DNA of 64,000 nucleotides from Acidobacteriaceae bacterium (GCA_003134855.1 PLCS01000008.1:372001-436000), one strand, 5' to 3'; shown: positions 1 to 8,758, counted from the first letter of the stretch. Translations and numbers: made by a program. The notes: generated by a model not told the origin, from the sequence alone.

Positions 1-412
1 GTTCGGCGTAGTTGCCGATGGGCGTCTCATCGACGACGCAATGCCCCTCGCCGTCCGTCCACTCGGCGCGCCATTTCTCGTAGCGGAAGGCAGGAACCAG
101 GCCCAGCGAGAGAAAGATTTGCTCGATCGCGGCGCCGTCGGCCACCTCAGTCTCGGTTTCGATGCGATGCTTGTGGGTGTCTTCGCCGGGGCCAACGTCG
201 GGCAGCCGCTTGTGGGTCACGAACCACCGCCCGGCATAACCGCGAATGCGCAGAATCTCCGTCCGCGCCCGCATCGCGCGGTCGGGCGTGTCGTAGAGAA
301 CATTGCTCTCGAAGGCGCGTGGCGTCTGCAAGCGGAAGCCAGCCGCCTCCAGCCGTCGCGCCAGCCCGGCTAGGTCGTCCACACGGAATTTGATCTCGGT
401 CTCGATGGGCAT
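1..412 (-). CDS. CYTH domain protein (class IV adenylate cyclase / triphosphatase-like), partial
   Basis: The reading frame starts at an ATG at 412 and leaves the window at base 1, so only the first 137 residues are visible. The protein opens with the CYTH signature ExExK (E4-T-E-I-K8), followed by regularly spaced basic and acidic residues (LRIRGY, VTHKRLP, HKHRIETE). These form the alternating charged strands of the CYTH tunnel that binds triphosphate and divalent metal. Family members hydrolyse inorganic or organic triphosphates or act as class IV adenylate cyclases, and the sequence does not distinguish between these. The family assignment is firm; the substrate is unknown. Confidence 0.85.
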   Translation of the reverse strand, partial: MPIETEIKFRVDDLAGLARRLEAAGFRLQTPRAFESNVLYDTPDRAMRARTEILRIRGYAGRWFVTHKRLPDVGPGEDTHKHRIETETEVADGAAIEQIFLSLGLVPAFRYEKWRAEWTDGEGHCVVDETPIGNYAE

Positions 413-469
413 CGTCAGCAGTGAGTATACGGCAGGGGAGCTCGTTGAGGTTTGTGGATTTGCAGGTCG

Positions 470-1261
470 TCAGAAAATCATTTGAAGAACCACGGCGATA
501 ATTATAGGGATGATTATCACTGTAAGAGTCCAGTTCAGTTTCTTCCGTCTATTATCGAGTCGTAAATATTCGCTGCCAAAGTTGAACTCAATGCTCGGCC
601 ACATGGAGAAAAGCCAACCGCGAATTAGAAAAGCCAAAGGGAGCCCGACAACCCATCGCCACAGCCAAGGCGAGGGGGAGTGGGGTAAACCGAACAGCTT
701 GCCAAACAAACTGAACGGGATTGGGTCAAAGACTCGTGAGGATAGGTTGTGCCATATCCCTATAATTATTAGTGCTATCGTTGTTAATGCGGCGCATACC
801 AGTGTTCCTACGCCAAGTGCGATGAGATTCAGAAGGAGTACACGACGCACGCGGTTTTCTCTCCACCAAAGCGATTGTGGCGTGACTTTATCTACCGCAT
901 CGTGCAATTCAGTGTAATTTGCATTGACCCAATTGGCATCGTTGCCACTGATGGTTATTGAGTTCTCGTACTTGTATAGCGGTTCACCGGAACGGAGTTG
1001 GATATGTATATAACTTCCAGAGGAGTAGAGCCAAAGCCGAATCTCAATCACGGTAGGACGGCATGGCCGGTTCAGTTGTTCTTCGGCAAACACCTCGGCT
1101 GCACGGCCTTCAATATTGTGACCGTCATCGAATCTGACACTATACTCAGTACGGTCGCTCGATGCATCTGGAACTTGCAGGTCAAGGATATTTGCGAACC
1201 GCATCAGGTCTCCGACCGCAAAGACACGGTCGCTGAAGTAAATATAGCGTGTTGTTTTCAT
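470..1261 (-). CDS. Hypothetical membrane protein
   Basis: This 263-residue protein has no family I recognise. The first 130 residues are soluble and rich in aromatic and charged residues. Two hydrophobic helices follow at about 142-170 and 205-225 (LLNLIALGVGTLVCAALTT; WVVGLPLAFLIRGWLF), and a third ends the protein at about 243-262. The gene is more AT-rich than its neighbours. It is followed on the same strand by CYTH, and preceded by another membrane-anchored unknown (1327-2307). Both look like accessory genes. The start ATG lies in a plausible but weak ribosome-binding context. Confidence 0.6.
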   Translation of the reverse strand: MKTTRYIYFSDRVFAVGDLMRFANILDLQVPDASSDRTEYSVRFDDGHNIEGRAAEVFAEEQLNRPCRPTVIEIRLWLYSSGSYIHIQLRSGEPLYKYENSITISGNDANWVNANYTELHDAVDKVTPQSLWWRENRVRRVLLLNLIALGVGTLVCAALTTIALIIIGIWHNLSSRVFDPIPFSLFGKLFGLPHSPSPWLWRWVVGLPLAFLIRGWLFSMWPSIEFNFGSEYLRLDNRRKKLNWTLTVIIIPIIIAVVLQMIF

Positions 1262-1326
1262 CGCCAGACCCCCACTATAGCGTGATTTAGACTCATAGCT
1301 CCTAATTACTGCATAGACGGCACTAG

Positions 1327-2307
1327 CTAAGGCTCTCCTCGGTGGTAAAGCATCACCGTAGCTTTGTTCTTTGGACCGTCAGGGCCGAACAGGAGTTCCG
1401 CCGATGTCAGTATAGGCTTCGTGTTGACGTATTCTCCCATCACTTCAACACTGTTGCCGGGCTCGATTGGGAACGAGTCGCCTTGAGAGGACTCCCACTT
1501 TAGGAAGCACCTTCGGGTTCCGGTGTTCATGATGTAGGAATCGATGCGCCATGGGCCTTCCTGCGTGGGAAGGTCGGAGTTCATTTCATCGGAAGTAGTT
1601 TTAACGTTCAAGGAGCACCCTGCCCAATCGATAACGGTTGCCTTAGTGACAATGGATGCGGTCTGGGGCGCGGACGGAGACTTCCAGACATATTTAATAA
1701 TCGTCGGAATAATCAAAATACAGGTGAAGGTAGCGAAGAGGATTGCTACCTTTCCAAAAAGTTCTGACCGCCTTGCTTCGGGTTCGCCTTTTGATATCTT
1801 GATAACTACCTGTCCGCCGTTGTACAACGCAACTCCGTATTCAGCCGACGAAGGGTCAACTGCTCTGAATGTGAACTCGATTGAGTCGCCGGGCGGAAGC
1901 TCAGGGATGCAGTATCGAAAAGCCCCCTTCCAAGGCTCTGATATTTTCGTTGCGACTTGAATGGGAATGGTCTTGCTCCACAGCGGCCTTTCTGCGCGGC
2001 CCTCAATGTCCTTCGATGGGAATTCGAACTGGACTTCTGCATTATGCAGATGAATATGGGAGGTGTTGCGGAGTGTGAGTTGGTATTCGCGGACGTTCTG
2101 GACGGCCTCCAAGCTCTGGCCCTCTTTCCCATCACCGACGAGACGTGCTAGGACAAAGCCTTTCAACTCTGAACTAACCAAGCGATTCACGCGCTCAATG
2201 AGCGGAATCGGTTGCATTCGGGCTCTGCGTCGTTGAAACCATGCAGTGATTATCGCGCCGACCGCACCCCCGCTGATGAGGGTCAGTAGCAGCTTGAGGA
2301 TTTCCAT
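1327..2307 (-). CDS. Hypothetical membrane-anchored protein
   Basis: The protein is 326 residues. I chose the ATG at 2307 because GGAGGG lies seven bases upstream; extending the open frame further would run into tsaC on the other strand. An N-terminal helix (MEILKLLLTLISGGAVGAII) is followed by a basic stop-transfer stretch, then a domain rich in beta-strand-like sequence. A second helix (ILFATFTCILIIPTIIKYVW) lies near residues 200-220, followed by a second extracytoplasmic-looking domain containing two cysteines. No family is recognised. The gene is AT-rich compared with the core genes around it. Confidence 0.6.
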   Translation of the reverse strand: MEILKLLLTLISGGAVGAIITAWFQRRRARMQPIPLIERVNRLVSSELKGFVLARLVGDGKEGQSLEAVQNVREYQLTLRNTSHIHLHNAEVQFEFPSKDIEGRAERPLWSKTIPIQVATKISEPWKGAFRYCIPELPPGDSIEFTFRAVDPSSAEYGVALYNGGQVVIKISKGEPEARRSELFGKVAILFATFTCILIIPTIIKYVWKSPSAPQTASIVTKATVIDWAGCSLNVKTTSDEMNSDLPTQEGPWRIDSYIMNTGTRRCFLKWESSQGDSFPIEPGNSVEVMGEYVNTKPILTSAELLFGPDGPKNKATVMLYHRGEP

Positions 2308-2461
2308 CAGAGCGCCCTCCCCGCAATTCGATTTGTGTAATGCATCGATTCTACGGCAATTTGGGTTTCTGTATCGGGGAATGGGCGGTGGATAATCGGG
2401 ACGTAACTTCAAGGCTAATGCAGCACGTTCGATTGAGTAAATCAAGGGTATGTGGTGACGC

Positions 2462-3538
2462 TTGACCGTAACAGGCGACAATAGCAGTGTGAAGACACTG
2501 CGATTAGTGGTCGATCCAGCAAACCTGGAAAGTTCCGAGGCCGAGAAGGCCCTGGAGCGCGCCGCGCAGATTTTGCGCGCCGGGGGCCTGGTGGCGCTGC
2601 CCACAGAGACCGTCTACGGCCTGGGCGCGAATGCCTTGGACGCGGCGGCGGTGGGACGCATCTTTGCCGCCAAACAGAGGCCGGCGTGGGATCCGGTGAT
2701 CGTGCATATCGCCGATGAGGCGATGCTATACGGGCTGGTGGAGCGGGTTCCCGAAGCGGCACGCAAGTTGATCAAGGCCTTCTGGCCGGGTCCGCTGACG
2801 CTGCTGCTGCCGCGCACCGCTGCCGTGCCCGATGCGGTCACCGCTGGCCGCCCTCTGGTGGGCGTGCGCATGCCGGCCCATCCGGTCGCGCTCGAAGTGA
2901 TTCGCCGGGCCGGGGTTCCGGTGGCCGCGCCCAGCGCCAATCTCTTTGGCCACATCAGCCCGACCACCGCCGCGCACGTGCTCGCCGACCTCGACGGGCG
3001 TATCGATGCGGTGCTCGATGCGGGGCCGACTGAGCATGGCGTCGAATCCACGGTGCTCGACCCTTGCCAGACTCCGATGGTGATTTACCGGCCGGGCGCG
3101 GTGACGAGTGTCCAGATTCGAGACACTGCCGGAGCGGTGGAGATCTACCACGACAACGGAGTGCCGCAAGCCAAGCCGCGGGAAGCGCTGCCCTCGCCGG
3201 GGCTGGGGCTGCGGCATTATGCGCCCCGTGCGCGGCTGGTGCTGATCGAGGGCGTGTGGTCCGAACTGGAGGCGCGGCTGGCCGGGGCTGTGATGGACCT
3301 GCCCGAGGATCAGGTGGGCGTGATGCTGCCGGACGGCATCCATGCGCCGGCTGGGGCCGCGGCGGTCTTCGCCTGGGGGGAGTGGTCCGCGCCGGAGGAG
3401 CTGGCGCGCACGCTCTATGCGGGGCTGCGCCGTCTGGACGGAGCCGGCTGCACGGTGATTCTCTGCCCGATGCCGCCGGCGGAGGGCATTGGCGCGGCCA
3501 TCCGCGACCGGCTGCTCAAGGCAGGGAACAGGGAATAG
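2462..3538 (+). CDS. tsaC: L-threonylcarbamoyladenylate synthase (TsaC/Sua5 type)
   Basis: This enzyme makes threonylcarbamoyl-AMP from threonine, bicarbonate and ATP for t6A37 modification of tRNAs. The YrdC domain covers about residues 20-215 and shows PTETVYGLGANA and the KxR element KQRPAWDP. A linker SPGLGLRHYAP leads to a C-terminal Sua5 domain, so this is the long, two-domain form (about 350 residues) rather than the short TsaC. The start is uncertain: TTG at 2462 or GTG at 2489, neither with a strong ribosome-binding site. Conservation begins after residue 10, which fits either start. The stop codon lies inside a short GGGAACA tandem repeat. Confidence 0.93.
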   Translation: MTVTGDNSSVKTLRLVVDPANLESSEAEKALERAAQILRAGGLVALPTETVYGLGANALDAAAVGRIFAAKQRPAWDPVIVHIADEAMLYGLVERVPEAARKLIKAFWPGPLTLLLPRTAAVPDAVTAGRPLVGVRMPAHPVALEVIRRAGVPVAAPSANLFGHISPTTAAHVLADLDGRIDAVLDAGPTEHGVESTVLDPCQTPMVIYRPGAVTSVQIRDTAGAVEIYHDNGVPQAKPREALPSPGLGLRHYAPRARLVLIEGVWSELEARLAGAVMDLPEDQVGVMLPDGIHAPAGAAAVFAWGEWSAPEELARTLYAGLRRLDGAGCTVILCPMPPAEGIGAAIRDRLLKAGNRE

Positions 3539-3551
3539 GGAACAGGGAACA
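3524..3551. repeat. Four 7-bp GGGAACA tandem units over the tsaC stop codon
   Basis: Four consecutive units read GGGAACA, GGGAATA, GGGAACA and GGGAACA. The tsaC stop codon TAG is formed by the second unit and the start of the third. The reverse-oriented form (TATTCCCTGTTCCCTG) recurs at 24461-24476, just past the dapA stop codon. The two sites therefore share a short repeat placed at 3' gene ends. Confidence 0.75.
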
Positions 3552-3651
3552 AACCGCTATTCTCTGACCTTTCCTGGCCAAATTTACGCCAAAGTATCTC
3601 TATCTCCACGCACAGCCTTTTTTGCGCGCCTGATCCACAATTCTGCGTAAA

Positions 3652-3987
3652 TTACTGCCCTTGGTCGCCGACCTTGTGCATATATTTGATCGCGGATTTG
3701 TAGACCAGGTTCTTCTGCCGGCCGCGAATCTTGAGGACATCGCGGTCGTACCACTCGATGCAGCCTTCGATCTTCTCCCCGTCTTCAAGAACGATAACCA
3801 TGGGAGTCTGCGCCTGAATCTGCTTTTGCAGATAGAAGAGCTCGGCCTGCCGCGCCGAGGTATCCTGCTCCGGGGCATGGGAGGTCAGGAAGATGGGAGC
3901 GGCGGCGGCCGGCCGCCTGCGCGTGCGCGCCTGGGCAAGAAGGACGGATTGCTTGCCGCCGCGCGATGGAATGGGTTCATTGTTCAT
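3652..3987 (-). CDS. hfq: Hfq-like RNA-binding protein
   Basis: The protein is 111 residues. The ATG at 3987 is preceded by AGGAGG nine bases upstream. The C-terminal 65 residues match the Sm fold of Hfq: an N-terminal helix (ELFYLQKQIQAQ), an Sm1 strand set (PMVIVLEDGEKIEGCIEWYD) and an Sm2-like end, YKSAIKYMHK, equivalent to the YKHAIS motif of Hfq. The first 45 residues form an extra basic, proline- and alanine-rich extension instead of the usual short N-terminus. Classic Hfq pairs small RNAs with mRNAs as a hexamer; here the RNA partners are unknown. It follows holB by 22 bases and is probably co-transcribed with it. Confidence 0.75.
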   Translation of the reverse strand: MNNEPIPSRGGKQSVLLAQARTRRRPAAAAPIFLTSHAPEQDTSARQAELFYLQKQIQAQTPMVIVLEDGEKIEGCIEWYDRDVLKIRGRQKNLVYKSAIKYMHKVGDQGQ

Positions 3988-4009
3988 AAAATAACTCCTC
4001 CTGAAAAAG

Positions 4010-5110
4010 TTAGTTGCGGTCGAGGCTGATTGCCATGTCGTCGAGCGAGAGCGAACGGAGCAGGTTGCGCCGCATTCCCGACTCAACGCGAACCAGAGCC
4101 TGTGCAGCGGAGTCAATCCAATCGAGCGTGAGGCCCTGAGCCAGGCGGCCCAGTTCGCCCTCAATGTCCAGGTTGCGGATGAGCCGCGGCGTGCCGGCCA
4201 CCAGCAGCAGCAGGTCTTCGACCAGGCTGCTCAGCGCACGCAGCAGGTTGAGGGTCTTCTCCTGGCCGTCGGCACCGGCGCGGTAGCTCTCCGTGGCGTG
4301 GAAGAGCGTGGAGTAATCCGGCTCCCGCAGCGCGGTGCGCAGCAGGACGAGCGCGTCCTGGCGGCTGGCCAGATAAACGCCCAGGTCGAGGGTCAGCGCG
4401 CGGCCCACGGCGCCCTCGGCGAGGCGCGCGGTTAGAGCCCGGTCCTGCGCCTTGAGCAGCGGGCGGCGCTTGGCGAGCAGGGTTTCCAGTTCCGCGGCGG
4501 GAATCGCGCCCAGCCGATGCACCATGGCGCGCGAGCGGATGGTGGGCAGCAGCTCCTGCGGATTTTCGGTGAGCAGAATCAGCGAGGAGTGCGCGGGCGG
4601 TTCCTCTAAAACTTTCAGCAGCGAGTTGGCCGCCTCTTTCATAAATGCGGAAGAGGTGAAGATAGTGAAGGTACGCCGCGACTCGACCGGCGGGCGGTAG
4701 TAGGCGACGTGAATCACCTGCCGGACCTGGCCCAGCTTGATGAGCAACTGCGGCGGGTCGGGCGGGACGACGAGAAGGTCCGGATGGGTCTGGATGAGGA
4801 TGCGGGTCTCGCGCTTGTCGGTATCGCGCAGTTCGTCGCGGGCGGCCACGGCCTCGGCGACAAGGGTGTCCAGGTCAGCCGAAAGCGCGATGCGGGTGCA
4901 GTTGGCGCACGCTCCGCAGAAGTCGGGCAGGCCATCGGATTCGGTGGGTTGGAGGCAGTTGACGGCCTTCGCCAGCATCAGCGCCAGCGTGTACTTGCCC
5001 GCCCCGGCTGGGCCCGCCAGGATCAGCGACTGCGGAAAGCGCTCCGCGCGAATGCTCTCGCGCAGATGCGTGACGGTCGCCGGGTTGCCGAGAAAATCCT
5101 GAAAGCCCAT
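4010..5110 (-). CDS. holB: DNA polymerase III subunit delta'
   Basis: This is a clamp-loader subunit of 366 residues with the AAA+ layout of HolB/DnaX. It has a Walker A motif GPAGAGKYT near residue 35, zinc-binding cysteines CGACANC near residue 65, a conserved SLLKVLEEPP segment, and a sensor-1-like TENPQELLPTIRSR. The start ATG matches the normal beginning of the family (MGFQDFLGN). hfq lies 22 bases downstream in the same direction. Nothing unusual is seen. Confidence 0.93.
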   Translation of the reverse strand: MGFQDFLGNPATVTHLRESIRAERFPQSLILAGPAGAGKYTLALMLAKAVNCLQPTESDGLPDFCGACANCTRIALSADLDTLVAEAVAARDELRDTDKRETRILIQTHPDLLVVPPDPPQLLIKLGQVRQVIHVAYYRPPVESRRTFTIFTSSAFMKEAANSLLKVLEEPPAHSSLILLTENPQELLPTIRSRAMVHRLGAIPAAELETLLAKRRPLLKAQDRALTARLAEGAVGRALTLDLGVYLASRQDALVLLRTALREPDYSTLFHATESYRAGADGQEKTLNLLRALSSLVEDLLLLVAGTPRLIRNLDIEGELGRLAQGLTLDWIDSAAQALVRVESGMRRNLLRSLSLDDMAISLDRN

Positions 5111-5229
5111 GGGTTGAGTTTAGTGCATGGGCAGGCACGCTGTGTAGGAGCTTGAAACCCACTAAAAGAATCGAACAGGAAACTGTTTTTCTTGAGATTT
5201 GATACGAAAGCTGGTATGCACTACAAAAT

Positions 5230-5748
5230 CTAGCTTCGATGAGCAAAGATTTTAGATACCTTTCGTTTGACCGCATACTTGAATCTTGAGAGAGGATTCG
5301 AAAGTGTAGATACCACTCCACCACCGTATAAAATAGGAGTAATCTCTCCGTCGATAGAAAGACGCAATATGCTTGGTGAATCCGGTGTAATCGGCCTTTC
5401 TGGCATTGATTCTGACTGGCTATGAAGTCTGAAATCCGCGATTACCAGGGTTACGCATACTTCATCGCCCGTCGCATCTGTCTTGATTGTCCAACTCTTC
5501 AGTTGTTCGCTTATCCAATTCGACAACATGACAGGACCGGATATCACTTCAACATCCTTCACCTGACCGCTAGGCAGATAATAAATTCGGCTGAGAATAA
5601 CTCCCTGAACACGAGCGACACGGGCAATCGGTGGGTAGATAATCGTGTCTGAAGGACCGCGCCCTACAATCGAACACCAGCGCGCATCGGCGTGGCAGAC
5701 GGATGCAAGAAATCCAATGCAGAGCAGAAATGAAAGATTTCTTCTCAC
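5230..5748 (-). CDS. Secreted TonB C-terminal-like domain protein
   Basis: The protein is 172 residues and starts with a GTG preceded by AGGAGAG. It has a signal peptide of about 20 residues (RRNLSFLLCIGFLASVCHADA). The segment YPPIARVARVQGVILSR, followed by LPSGQVKDVEVISGP, is the core of the TonB C-terminal fold (PPxA, G.V.....I...G.V). The C-terminal half diverges. No membrane anchor or proline-rich spacer is present, so it is a stand-alone periplasmic TonB-C module rather than a classical TonB. These modules are common in Acidobacteria. The function is unknown. Confidence 0.65.
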   Translation of the reverse strand: MRRNLSFLLCIGFLASVCHADARWCSIVGRGPSDTIIYPPIARVARVQGVILSRIYYLPSGQVKDVEVISGPVMLSNWISEQLKSWTIKTDATGDEVCVTLVIADFRLHSQSESMPERPITPDSPSILRLSIDGEITPILYGGGVVSTLSNPLSRFKYAVKRKVSKIFAHRS

Positions 5749-5773
5749 GCGCTCTCCTCGTGCATAATGCCTA

Positions 5774-6763
5774 CTATTTCTCCCGCGCGACGACGAAATC
5801 CGGCACCCACAGCAGCGCGCGTTTGTACTCCGAGTCGGCGATCGCGGCCAGCGCCTGGCGGCTCTGTTCGGCGTAGCGGTCGGCTACGCCCATCGCGTAC
5901 TCCACCGAGCCGTTGCGCAGCAGAATCTCGCGAATCTTCTCACGGCTCACATTCTCAAAGCTGCGGTCGTCCAGCACCCGCTGAATGGTCCTGCGGTCGG
6001 CGGCCGTGCCGTGGTCAATCGAGTGGATCACCGCCAGCGTCGCTTTGCCTTCGCGCAGATCGCTGGCCACCGGCTTGCCCAGAACCTCTTCGGTCGCTGT
6101 CAGGTCGAGCACGTCGTCCACAATCTGAAACGCCAGGCCCACCGTCCGGCCATACGCGCCAAGGCTCGCCTCCACAGCCTCCGTGGCCCCGGCCAGCACC
6201 GCGCCCAAGCGCATTGAAACTGAAAACAGGCAGGCGGTCTTGCGATAGATCAGGTCATAGTACTCGGCCTCGCTTACGGCCCGGCCCAGCTTCTGAATCT
6301 GCAGCAGCTCGCCCTCGACCATCTGCTGGGTCAAGCCGATCAGCAGGTCGAGCACGCGCAGGCTCTTCTCTTTCAGAGCTACATTGAAGGCCTGCATATA
6401 AAGCCAGTCGCCGGCCAGCACGCATTTCTCGTTGCCCCAGGTGGTATTGGCCGAGGGGCGCCCGCGCCGCACATTGGCGCTGTCGATGATGTCGTCGTGG
6501 ACCAGCGTCGCGGAGTGGACCATCTCCACCACCGCGCCCAACCGGATGGCAGCCTGGCCGGTGTAGCCCAGCGCGTGCGACGACAGCAGCAGTAGCGTGG
6601 GCCGGATGCGCTTGCCGCCGCCGCCCCTCAGGTATTCGGCAATCTCCGTGATGGTGCTGACGCCGGAGGCGGAGTCGCGCCCCAGCTCCTGCTCAATCGC
6701 TACGAGGTCGTCCCGCAGCAGCTCGAAGACCTCTTTTGCCGTCGCTATCGCCAGTGTGCTCAA
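5774..6763 (-). CDS. ispB: Long-chain polyprenyl diphosphate synthase
   Basis: This is a trans-isoprenyl diphosphate synthase of 329 residues. It carries the first aspartate-rich motif in LVHDDIIDSANVRRG and the second as VDDVLDLTA. GGGGKRIRP is the allylic-substrate element. Small residues before the first motif, as in octaprenyl and heptaprenyl synthases, suggest a long chain, probably the side chain of menaquinone. The start is a TTG with GGAG upstream. A second member of the family at 40985-41893 looks like the short-chain (C15/C20) enzyme, so the two probably share the route. Exact product length cannot be read from sequence. Confidence 0.88.
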   Translation of the reverse strand: MSTLAIATAKEVFELLRDDLVAIEQELGRDSASGVSTITEIAEYLRGGGGKRIRPTLLLLSSHALGYTGQAAIRLGAVVEMVHSATLVHDDIIDSANVRRGRPSANTTWGNEKCVLAGDWLYMQAFNVALKEKSLRVLDLLIGLTQQMVEGELLQIQKLGRAVSEAEYYDLIYRKTACLFSVSMRLGAVLAGATEAVEASLGAYGRTVGLAFQIVDDVLDLTATEEVLGKPVASDLREGKATLAVIHSIDHGTAADRRTIQRVLDDRSFENVSREKIREILLRNGSVEYAMGVADRYAEQSRQALAAIADSEYKRALLWVPDFVVAREK

Positions 6764-6830
6764 AGTGCTCCGGTTCTCGTGTTCGTTATTGATAGGCTAG
6801 TACGGTGACAATTAGAATGCGAAACAATCA

Positions 6831-6912
6831 TGAGTGAGTCAGTGAATGAGTGAATAAGTGAAAAACTCGCGCCATTATTGCTTCACTCATTCACTACTTC
6901 ACTCATTCACTA
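6831..6912. repeat. Imperfect inverted repeat built from GTGAATGA units
   Basis: The left arm is made of GTGAGTCAGTGAATGAGTGAA-type units. The right arm, TTCACTCATTCACTACTTCACTCATTCAC, is its near reverse complement, with a spacer of about 25 bases. Each arm is internally repetitive with a period of 8-12 bases. It lies between the start of the polyprenyl synthase and the end of yajQ. It could act as a transcription-terminating stem for neither or both; no T-tract is obvious. Confidence 0.6.
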
Positions 6913-6928
6913 TCGAACTGTCACGAAA

Positions 6929-7432
6929 TTAATTCGTGCGGTAGTTGGTGAACTGCAACTCGACGCCCAGATCCTTGCCGCGCAGCAGGGCGATAATCGC
7001 CTGCAACTCGTCGCGGTCCTTGCTGGAGATGCGCACGGTGTCGCCCTGAATGCTGGCCTGCGCCTTCTTTTTCCCATCCTTGACCAGCTTCACAATCTCC
7101 TTGGCCTTCTCGATGGGAATGCCCTGCTGCAAGGTGATCTTCTGGCGCACGCTCTTGCCCAGCGCCGGCTCCATCTTGCCGTAGGTAATGTTTTTCAGCG
7201 AGACGCCGCGCTTGACCAGCTTCTGGCCAAGAATCTCCTTGACCGCTTCCAGATGGTACTCGCCGTCGGAGGCCAACTGAATCTCCTTGTCGCCCTCGGC
7301 CAGCTTGACCTCGGAGTGCGAGTCCTTCAGGTCGAAGCGCTGGCGAATCTCCTTCAGCGCCTGGTCGATGGCGTTGCGCACCTCTTGAATCTCCACCTTG
7401 CTGACGATGTCGAACGAATTGTCCTGTGCCAT
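6929..7432 (-). CDS. yajQ: YajQ family cyclic di-GMP-binding protein
   Basis: The protein is 167 residues. I chose the ATG at 7432 because the family begins MAxDxSFDIVSKV and an AAGGA element lies upstream. The two ferredoxin-like halves of YajQ are present, with the conserved EVRNAIDQ, GVSLKNITYGKMEPA and KKAQASIQGDTVRISSKDRDELQ segments. YajQ proteins bind nucleotides or cyclic di-GMP and can act as transcriptional co-regulators. No DNA-binding partner is encoded next to it. Confidence 0.93.
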   Translation of the reverse strand: MAQDNSFDIVSKVEIQEVRNAIDQALKEIRQRFDLKDSHSEVKLAEGDKEIQLASDGEYHLEAVKEILGQKLVKRGVSLKNITYGKMEPALGKSVRQKITLQQGIPIEKAKEIVKLVKDGKKKAQASIQGDTVRISSKDRDELQAIIALLRGKDLGVELQFTNYRTN

Positions 7433-7486
7433 ACGCTTACCGTCCTTCAACTTTGAAAGGCAATGCCTGCCTTACAACAATACTTC

Positions 7487-8305
7487 TCAGAGACCCCCAA
7501 AGCCAAATAGCCGATTAAAATTCTTTGTCGTCGCCGCGGCGATTTCTTCCACTTCGACCTCCAGCAATCCGGCAAGAGTCTGCGCCGTAAGGCCCACCCA
7601 CGCCGGCTCATTGCGCTTGCCGCGCTGCGCCGCCGGAGCCAGCCAGGGCGCGTCGGTCTCCACCAGAACCCCGTCCAGCGGCAGCCGCGCGGCCACATCC
7701 CTCAGCGGTTGCGCCTTGGGATAGGTCAGATTCCCGGCAAACGACACCAAGAAGCCCAGCTCCAGCGAGCGCTGCGCCTGCTCCCATCCGCCGCCGAAGC
7801 AGTGCATGATGCCACCCAGGCCGGTCGCCCGCCAGTGCGTCTCCAGAATCCCGAAGAGATGCTCCCAGGCGTCGGTAGTGCCTTCCTTGGGCCTGCAATG
7901 AATCAGGATCGGCCGCTTGCGGCTGGCGGCAATCTCCAGTTGGCGAACAAGCCCGCTCATCTGCACCGCGCGCGGCGCGCCCTCGTGGTAGTAATCGAGC
8001 CCTATCTCCCCGCAGGCGATCACCTCCGGCTCCCCCAGCAGCCGGTCCAGCTTGCCCAGAACCTTGTCGTCGATCTCCGCCGTGTTGTGCGGATAAACGC
8101 CCGCGCTGGCGTAGAGCTTCGGGATGCCGTCCCGCCCATTGAACTCGCGGCAGACCGCCAGCGCCCCATCCATCCCGTTCGCCTGCTCACCAATGCCGAT
8201 GGCCAGCACAGCGCCCACGCCCGCCTCCCACGCCCGCCGCAGCATCGCTTCGCGGTCGCCGTCGTAGCGCGGGCTGTCCAGGTGGGCGTGAGAATCGATC
8301 AGCAT
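7487..8305 (-). CDS. tatD: TatD family metal-dependent hydrolase
   Basis: This 272-residue TIM-barrel hydrolase shows the full set of TatD metal ligands: DSHAHLD at the N-terminus, GEIGLDYY, a central HCRPKEG, GIMHCFGG and VETDAPWLAP. The family acts as 3'-5' DNases or D-aminoacyl-tRNA deacylase-like enzymes. It commonly follows metG in bacterial genomes. Here metG lies upstream on the same strand, separated by a vapBC module that may have inserted between them. Confidence 0.93.
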   Translation of the reverse strand: MLIDSHAHLDSPRYDGDREAMLRRAWEAGVGAVLAIGIGEQANGMDGALAVCREFNGRDGIPKLYASAGVYPHNTAEIDDKVLGKLDRLLGEPEVIACGEIGLDYYHEGAPRAVQMSGLVRQLEIAASRKRPILIHCRPKEGTTDAWEHLFGILETHWRATGLGGIMHCFGGGWEQAQRSLELGFLVSFAGNLTYPKAQPLRDVAARLPLDGVLVETDAPWLAPAAQRGKRNEPAWVGLTAQTLAGLLEVEVEEIAAATTKNFNRLFGFGGL

Positions 8306-8332
8306 GGCAGGCTCAGAAATGTATTTTCTTCA

Positions 8333-8746
8333 CTAGTTTATAGCGCCAGCGAAGGGATCAAGAATCTTCAGATTCAAATAGGCTGCGAATGGATCGAAAT
8401 CGCTGTCGTGATGAAGAAGTTGGTATCCGTACTGGATGCAGAAGGTAGCAATCAGGCAATCGATCGATTTGCGGATGGTGATGCCCTTGCTTCTCAGGAA
8501 CCGGTAATTCGCGGCGGCTTCAATCGCCAAGCCTGCGGAGTAATTTTCAAAAACCGGGAGGAGTTGCAATTCATCCCGAACTTCGCGGAAGCGCCGCTCG
8601 CCTCGCATTCCCTGCAGAACTTCACATAGAATGAGCGACGTTAATCCAATCTTCTCCTTGTCGGCCCAATGATGCAGCCAGATCGCCTCCGCGGAGGGAA
8701 CTCCATTGATTGCATCGATCCAGACCGAACTGTCTACGATGACCAT
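8333..8746 (-). CDS. vapC: PIN-domain ribonuclease toxin (VapC type)
   Basis: The 137-residue PIN domain has the acidic metal site: D5 in VDSSVWID, E in LCEVLQG, D in KSIDCLIA and a final acidic pair in HHDSDFD. Such toxins cleave tRNA or rRNA and are held inactive by VapB. It begins 12 bases after the upstream vapB stop codon and is translationally arranged as an operon. All catalytic acids are present, so the toxin is probably active. Confidence 0.88.
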   Translation of the reverse strand: MVIVDSSVWIDAINGVPSAEAIWLHHWADKEKIGLTSLILCEVLQGMRGERRFREVRDELQLLPVFENYSAGLAIEAAANYRFLRSKGITIRKSIDCLIATFCIQYGYQLLHHDSDFDPFAAYLNLKILDPFAGAIN

Positions 8747-8758
8747 GGGAAATCTCTC

